From positions 1-64,000 of the forward strand of contig NZ_JAFFJV010000001.1 of assembly GCF_016924645.1 (NCBI RefSeq): a stretch of 64,000 bases of DNA. Reading direction: 5' to 3'. The stretch's first letter is position 1, and each line of letters starts with the position of its first letter. Both the position numbers and the translations under genes were made by a program. Origin of the DNA: Rufibacter psychrotolerans. Lineage in GTDB: Bacteria > Bacteroidota > Bacteroidia > Cytophagales > Hymenobacteraceae. A model generated the notes under the pieces. It did no database searches. It had not been told where the DNA came from and saw only the letters and a program-made list of their open reading frames with translations. Shown here piece by piece: positions 61,265-64,000 of this stretch.

Positions 61265-61422
61265 ACAAACCTCCTTTAGTTAAGCATCAAACATCTGTTT
61301 GTATATACGGGCCCAATAAGGGGTGGCTGTGCGTATTTTTACTGATTTTCAAGCAGTTGCGGGTGCGTAAATACTATTTTTGCCGGGGCGTTTCTTTCTC
61401 AGGTCTTTTCCTTGTATCTTAA

Positions 61423-61443
61423 TTGATATCAAATTGATATCAA
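61423..61443 (+). promoter_or_regulatory. tandem palindromic operator upstream of the SPFH gene
   Basis: Two copies of the perfect palindrome TTGATATCAA (61423-61432 and 61434-61443) are spaced 11 bases centre to centre, one helical turn, and end 13 bases before the start codon. This geometry suits paired dimers of a ribbon-helix-helix protein; such a protein is encoded at 62312 in the same operon. Confidence 0.6.
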
Positions 61444-61456
61444 AATAAATACTGTT

Positions 61457-62308
61457 ATGAAAACCGAGACCCCTTACCATCCTGCCTCTGGTTATGCCAT
61501 CCTCATCTTGTTGCTCCTGGTCATAGGGGCGGCGGCCGCCTCTGTGTACTACCTGGGCCCCGAGACCATGGTGCCCTTCTCCCTGGTGTTTCTTTTTATC
61601 TCCAAAGGCTTTAAGATTGTGAACCCCAATGAGTCACGGGTGCTCACGCTGTTTGGCGAGTACAAAGGCACTATCAAGCAGAACGGCTTTTTCTGGGTAA
61701 ACCCGTTCTTCGCCTCCAAGGCCATCTCGCTCCGGGCCCGTAACCTGGACACCAACCCCATCAAGGTGAACGACAAACTGGGCAACCCCATCATGATTGG
61801 CGTGGTGCTGGTGTGGCGGGTAGAGGAAACCTTTAAGGCCGCCTTTGAGGTAGACAACTTTGAGACCTTTGTGAAAGTACAGAGCGAGTCTGCCATGCGC
61901 AAACTAGCCGGCGCCTACCCCTATGACAACTTTGAAGACGAAAGCGAGATTTCCCTCAGGGGCAGCAGCCAGGAGGTGAACGATGAACTGGAGCGCGAGC
62001 TCATGGAGCGCCTGGCCATTGCCGGTATTCATGTGCTGGAGGCCCGCATCAGTTACCTGGCCTACGCCCAGGAAATTGCCAGCGCCATGCTGCAACGCCA
62101 GCAAGCCACCGCCATTGTGGCGGCCCGCGCCAAGATTGTGGAAGGGGCCGTGGGCATGGTAGAGATGGCCCTGGCGGAGCTCAGCGACAAGCGCCTGGTA
62201 GACTTTGACGAGGAGCGCAAGGCCGCCATGGTAAGCAACCTCATGGTGGTCCTGTGCTCTGACCGGGCCGTGGCCCCCGTGGTAAATGCCGGAACTTTAC
62301 ATCATTGA
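61457..62308 (+). CDS. SPFH/Band 7 domain protein
   Basis: A 283-residue membrane-associated protein. One or two N-terminal hydrophobic segments ([36 protein letters not shown]) precede the SPFH domain, which starts at [20 protein letters not shown]. Near the end, [20 protein letters not shown] is the usual motif of this group. These proteins form large oligomers at membrane microdomains. The next gene starts 3 bases after its stop and encodes an Arc-like DNA-binding protein, a pairing recalled from other genomes. Tandem palindromes lie just upstream of its start. Confidence 0.92.
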   Translation: MKTETPYHPASGYAILILLLLVIGAAAASVYYLGPETMVPFSLVFLFISKGFKIVNPNESRVLTLFGEYKGTIKQNGFFWVNPFFASKAISLRARNLDTNPIKVNDKLGNPIMIGVVLVWRVEETFKAAFEVDNFETFVKVQSESAMRKLAGAYPYDNFEDESEISLRGSSQEVNDELERELMERLAIAGIHVLEARISYLAYAQEIASAMLQRQQATAIVAARAKIVEGAVGMVEMALAELSDKRLVDFDEERKAAMVSNLMVVLCSDRAVAPVVNAGTLHH

Positions 62309-62311
62309 TCA

Positions 62312-62515
62312 ATGGCCGATAAAAAATCGTTTGCCCTGCGCATGAACGCTGAGATGCTGAAGGCCGTGGAGAAATGGGCTGCAGACGAGTTCAGGAGTAC
62401 CAACGGCCAGATTGAATGGATCATTCAGGAGGCCCTCAAAAAATCTGGCCGGCTGCCCAAACCAGACACGGAGGCTCCGCCCGAGGAGAGCGCCCCAGCC
62501 CAGCCCCCGGAATAA
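62312..62515 (+). CDS. Arc-like ribbon-helix-helix DNA-binding protein
   Basis: A 67-residue protein. SFALRMNAEMLKAVEKWAAD forms the beta strand and first helix, and FRSTNGQIEWIIQEALKKSG the turn and second helix of a ribbon-helix-helix (Arc/MetJ) fold; the last 20 residues are Pro/Glu-rich and probably disordered. It begins 3 bases after the SPFH gene. It may repress its own operon through the TTGATATCAA pair at 61423-61443, which is inferred from context. No toxin gene is adjacent, so a classic toxin-antitoxin role is less likely. Confidence 0.85.
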   Translation: MADKKSFALRMNAEMLKAVEKWAADEFRSTNGQIEWIIQEALKKSGRLPKPDTEAPPEESAPAQPPE

Positions 62516-62867
62516 GGAGCGTTCTGCCTGATCTAAAGCCACTTGCCTGCCTAGCCCTGCGCTGCGTCCCTGCCCGCGTGTTCCAAACCACGCCCGGGCA
62601 GGAACGCAACGTTTTTCAGGGCAACGTAAATTTTAGAGAGCGGTCTAACTTTTGGGCCGGGCTGCCGTACATAAGGGCCTCTATAGATATATAGATACTT
62701 GTATATATGAACCTCGCAGTAACTATATACCTCCCGCTGGAAAACTAGTAGAAATGCGCCCGGAATTTAGGTAGTTATCTGATTGGGATTGACCAAAATA
62801 TAGATAACTTAAGCAAACGTTAATCTCCCTTACATACACCTCCACTACTAAAGCTTAATTTGAACAT
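62516..62867. other. intergenic region before inositol-3-phosphate synthase
   Basis: These 352 bases carry no recognised hairpin or gene. An AT-rich stretch with TATAGATATATAGATA (about 62681-62697) may belong to the promoter of the next gene, but no TAnnTTTG element was identified. Confidence 0.5.
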
Positions 62868-64000
62868 ATGGACTATCAAGTAAAAGAAGCCAAAGGACGC
62901 TTAGGAATCCTGATCCCAGGTTTGGGTGCGGTGGCCACCACCTTCATTGCCGGGGTAGAAGCCGTGAAGAAAGGCCTGGCGCAGCCCATCGGGTCCCTCA
63001 CCCAGATGGGAAACATCCGGTTGGGCAAGCGCACGGAGAACAGATACCCCCTAATCAAGGATTTCGTGCCTCTGGCAGATCTGAACAATATCGTATTCGG
63101 CGGCTGGGACGTGTACGCCGACAACGTGTTTGAGGCGGCGGTGAACGCCAAAGTGCTGGAGCCCATGCTGCTGCACGCCGTCAAACCCGAGCTGGAGGCC
63201 CTCAAGCCCATGAAAGCGGTGTTTGACAAGTCCTACGCCCGCAACCTGGACGGCACCCACGTAAAAGAGGGCGCCGACAAGATGGAGCTGGCCGAAATGC
63301 TGATGGACGACATCCAGAACTTCCGGGAGGCGAACGCCTGCGACCGCCTGGTGATGGTATGGTGCGGCTCCACCGAGATCTACATCGAGGAGTCTGCCGT
63401 GCACCAGAGCATTGAGGCGTTTGAGGAAGGCCTGCGCAACAACGACCCGGCCATCGCGCCTAGCATGATCTACGCCTACGCGGCCATCAAATCGGGGGTG
63501 CCTTTCGCCAACGGCGCGCCTAACCTGACCGTGGACATCCCGGCCCTGGTGGAGCTTGCCAGAGAGCACGGCATCGCCATCTCCGGCAAGGACTTCAAGA
63601 CCGGTCAGACCCTGATGAAGACCATCCTGGCCCCTGGGCTGCACGCCCGCGCTTTGGGGGTGAGAGGTTGGTTCTCCTCCAACATCCTGGGGAACCGTGA
63701 TGGCTACGTTTTGGACCACCCGGACAACTTCAAGACCAAAGAGGTAAGCAAGCTGAGCGTGCTGGACGAGATCTTCAAGCCCGAGTCTAACCCAGAGCTC
63801 TACGGAGACATGTACCACAAGGTGCGCATCAACTACTACCCTCCTCATGGTGACAACAAGGAGAGCTGGGACAACATTGACATCTTCGGGTGGCTGGGCT
63901 ACCAGATGCAGATCAAGATCAACTTCCTGTGCCGCGACTCCATTTTAGCGGCTCCGCTGGTGCTGGACCTTGCCCTGTTCACCGACCTGGCGCAGAGAGC
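62868..64000 (+). CDS. ino1: inositol-3-phosphate synthase (3' end outside window)
   Basis: The open frame from the ATG at 62868 runs off the window, giving 377 complete codons. The N-terminal NAD loop is GILIPGLGAVATTFIAGVEA (about residues 13-32). FGGWDVYADN, MVWCGSTEIYIEES, SGKDFKTGQTLMKT (with catalytic lysines) and GWFSSNILGNRDGYVL are hallmarks of myo-inositol-1-phosphate synthase. It converts glucose 6-phosphate to inositol 3-phosphate. In Bacteroidota this usually feeds inositol lipid synthesis; genes for later steps may lie beyond the edge. It was read directly from the bases. Confidence 0.93.
   Translation, partial: MDYQVKEAKGRLGILIPGLGAVATTFIAGVEAVKKGLAQPIGSLTQMGNIRLGKRTENRYPLIKDFVPLADLNNIVFGGWDVYADNVFEAAVNAKVLEPMLLHAVKPELEALKPMKAVFDKSYARNLDGTHVKEGADKMELAEMLMDDIQNFREANACDRLVMVWCGSTEIYIEESAVHQSIEAFEEGLRNNDPAIAPSMIYAYAAIKSGVPFANGAPNLTVDIPALVELAREHGIAISGKDFKTGQTLMKTILAPGLHARALGVRGWFSSNILGNRDGYVLDHPDNFKTKEVSKLSVLDEIFKPESNPELYGDMYHKVRINYYPPHGDNKESWDNIDIFGWLGYQMQIKINFLCRDSILAAPLVLDLALFTDLAQR

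Noticed and set aside
1..64000. tRNA, rRNA or riboswitch genes
   Set aside because: Intergenic stretches were read for cloverleaf and known aptamer patterns by eye and none was convincing. A covariance-model scan was not possible here.

Overview
The window looks like a chromosomal segment of a Bacteroidota bacterium, most likely order Cytophagales, family Hymenobacteraceae (Rufibacter/Pontibacter-like). Three things suggest this. Two large secreted proteins end in a type IX secretion (T9SS) sorting domain. Several genes are preceded by the Bacteroidota -7 element TAnnTTTG. Shine-Dalgarno sites are almost absent, and the housekeeping proteins read as Bacteroidota versions. The genus is an inference; no rRNA or tRNA gene was seen.

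Layout. (1) 1-20.8 kb, + strand: a surface-polysaccharide locus. A GC-rich ugd-uxs pair (UDP-glucuronate and UDP-xylose supply) is present twice as a direct repeat flanking asnB and manC. Then come a Wzx-type flippase, six glycosyltransferases, a sugar aminotransferase, a GDP-fucose-synthase-like protein, a hexapeptide acyltransferase and gmd. The later genes are clearly AT-rich. (2) 21.3-27.3 kb, - strand: a tight six-gene operon with an EmrE-like small membrane protein, a polyprenyl-phosphate-type GT2, WecD-like and WecE enzymes (dTDP-Fuc4NAc synthesis), a GT-C membrane glycosyltransferase and a second large membrane protein. Its arrangement resembles the Arn lipid A modification pathway with a different sugar. 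(3) 27.4-48.8 kb: mostly housekeeping genes: a TPR protein, an M42-type peptidase, a K+-dependent-type membrane pyrophosphatase, hpt, adk, obg, grpE-dnaJ, an ABC exporter, a ChaN-like protein, an IscA-like protein, dinB and tex. (4) 48.8-56.9 kb: a 1.5-kb non-coding stretch, two paralogous T9SS cargo proteins with almost identical GC-rich C-termini, and three small unknown genes. (5) 57-64 kb: an OmpR-type two-component system, two lipoproteins, an SPW-repeat protein, an SPFH protein paired with a ribbon-helix-helix protein, and the start of inositol-3-phosphate synthase, cut by the window end.

The most notable non-coding signals are these: a dispersed family of about 36-45-base imperfect palindromes, with about 16 copies and almost all of them outside the AT-rich polysaccharide region; a MITE-like element with perfect 29-base terminal inverted repeats; a second palindromic element sharing a GGCGCGGAAGT core; a sigma-54-type promoter before grpE-dnaJ; and tandem palindromic operators before the SPFH/ribbon-helix-helix pair. 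The two multicopy coding segments (ugd-uxs and the T9SS C-termini) are both near-identical between copies and much more GC-rich than adjoining sequence. This suggests ongoing gene conversion.
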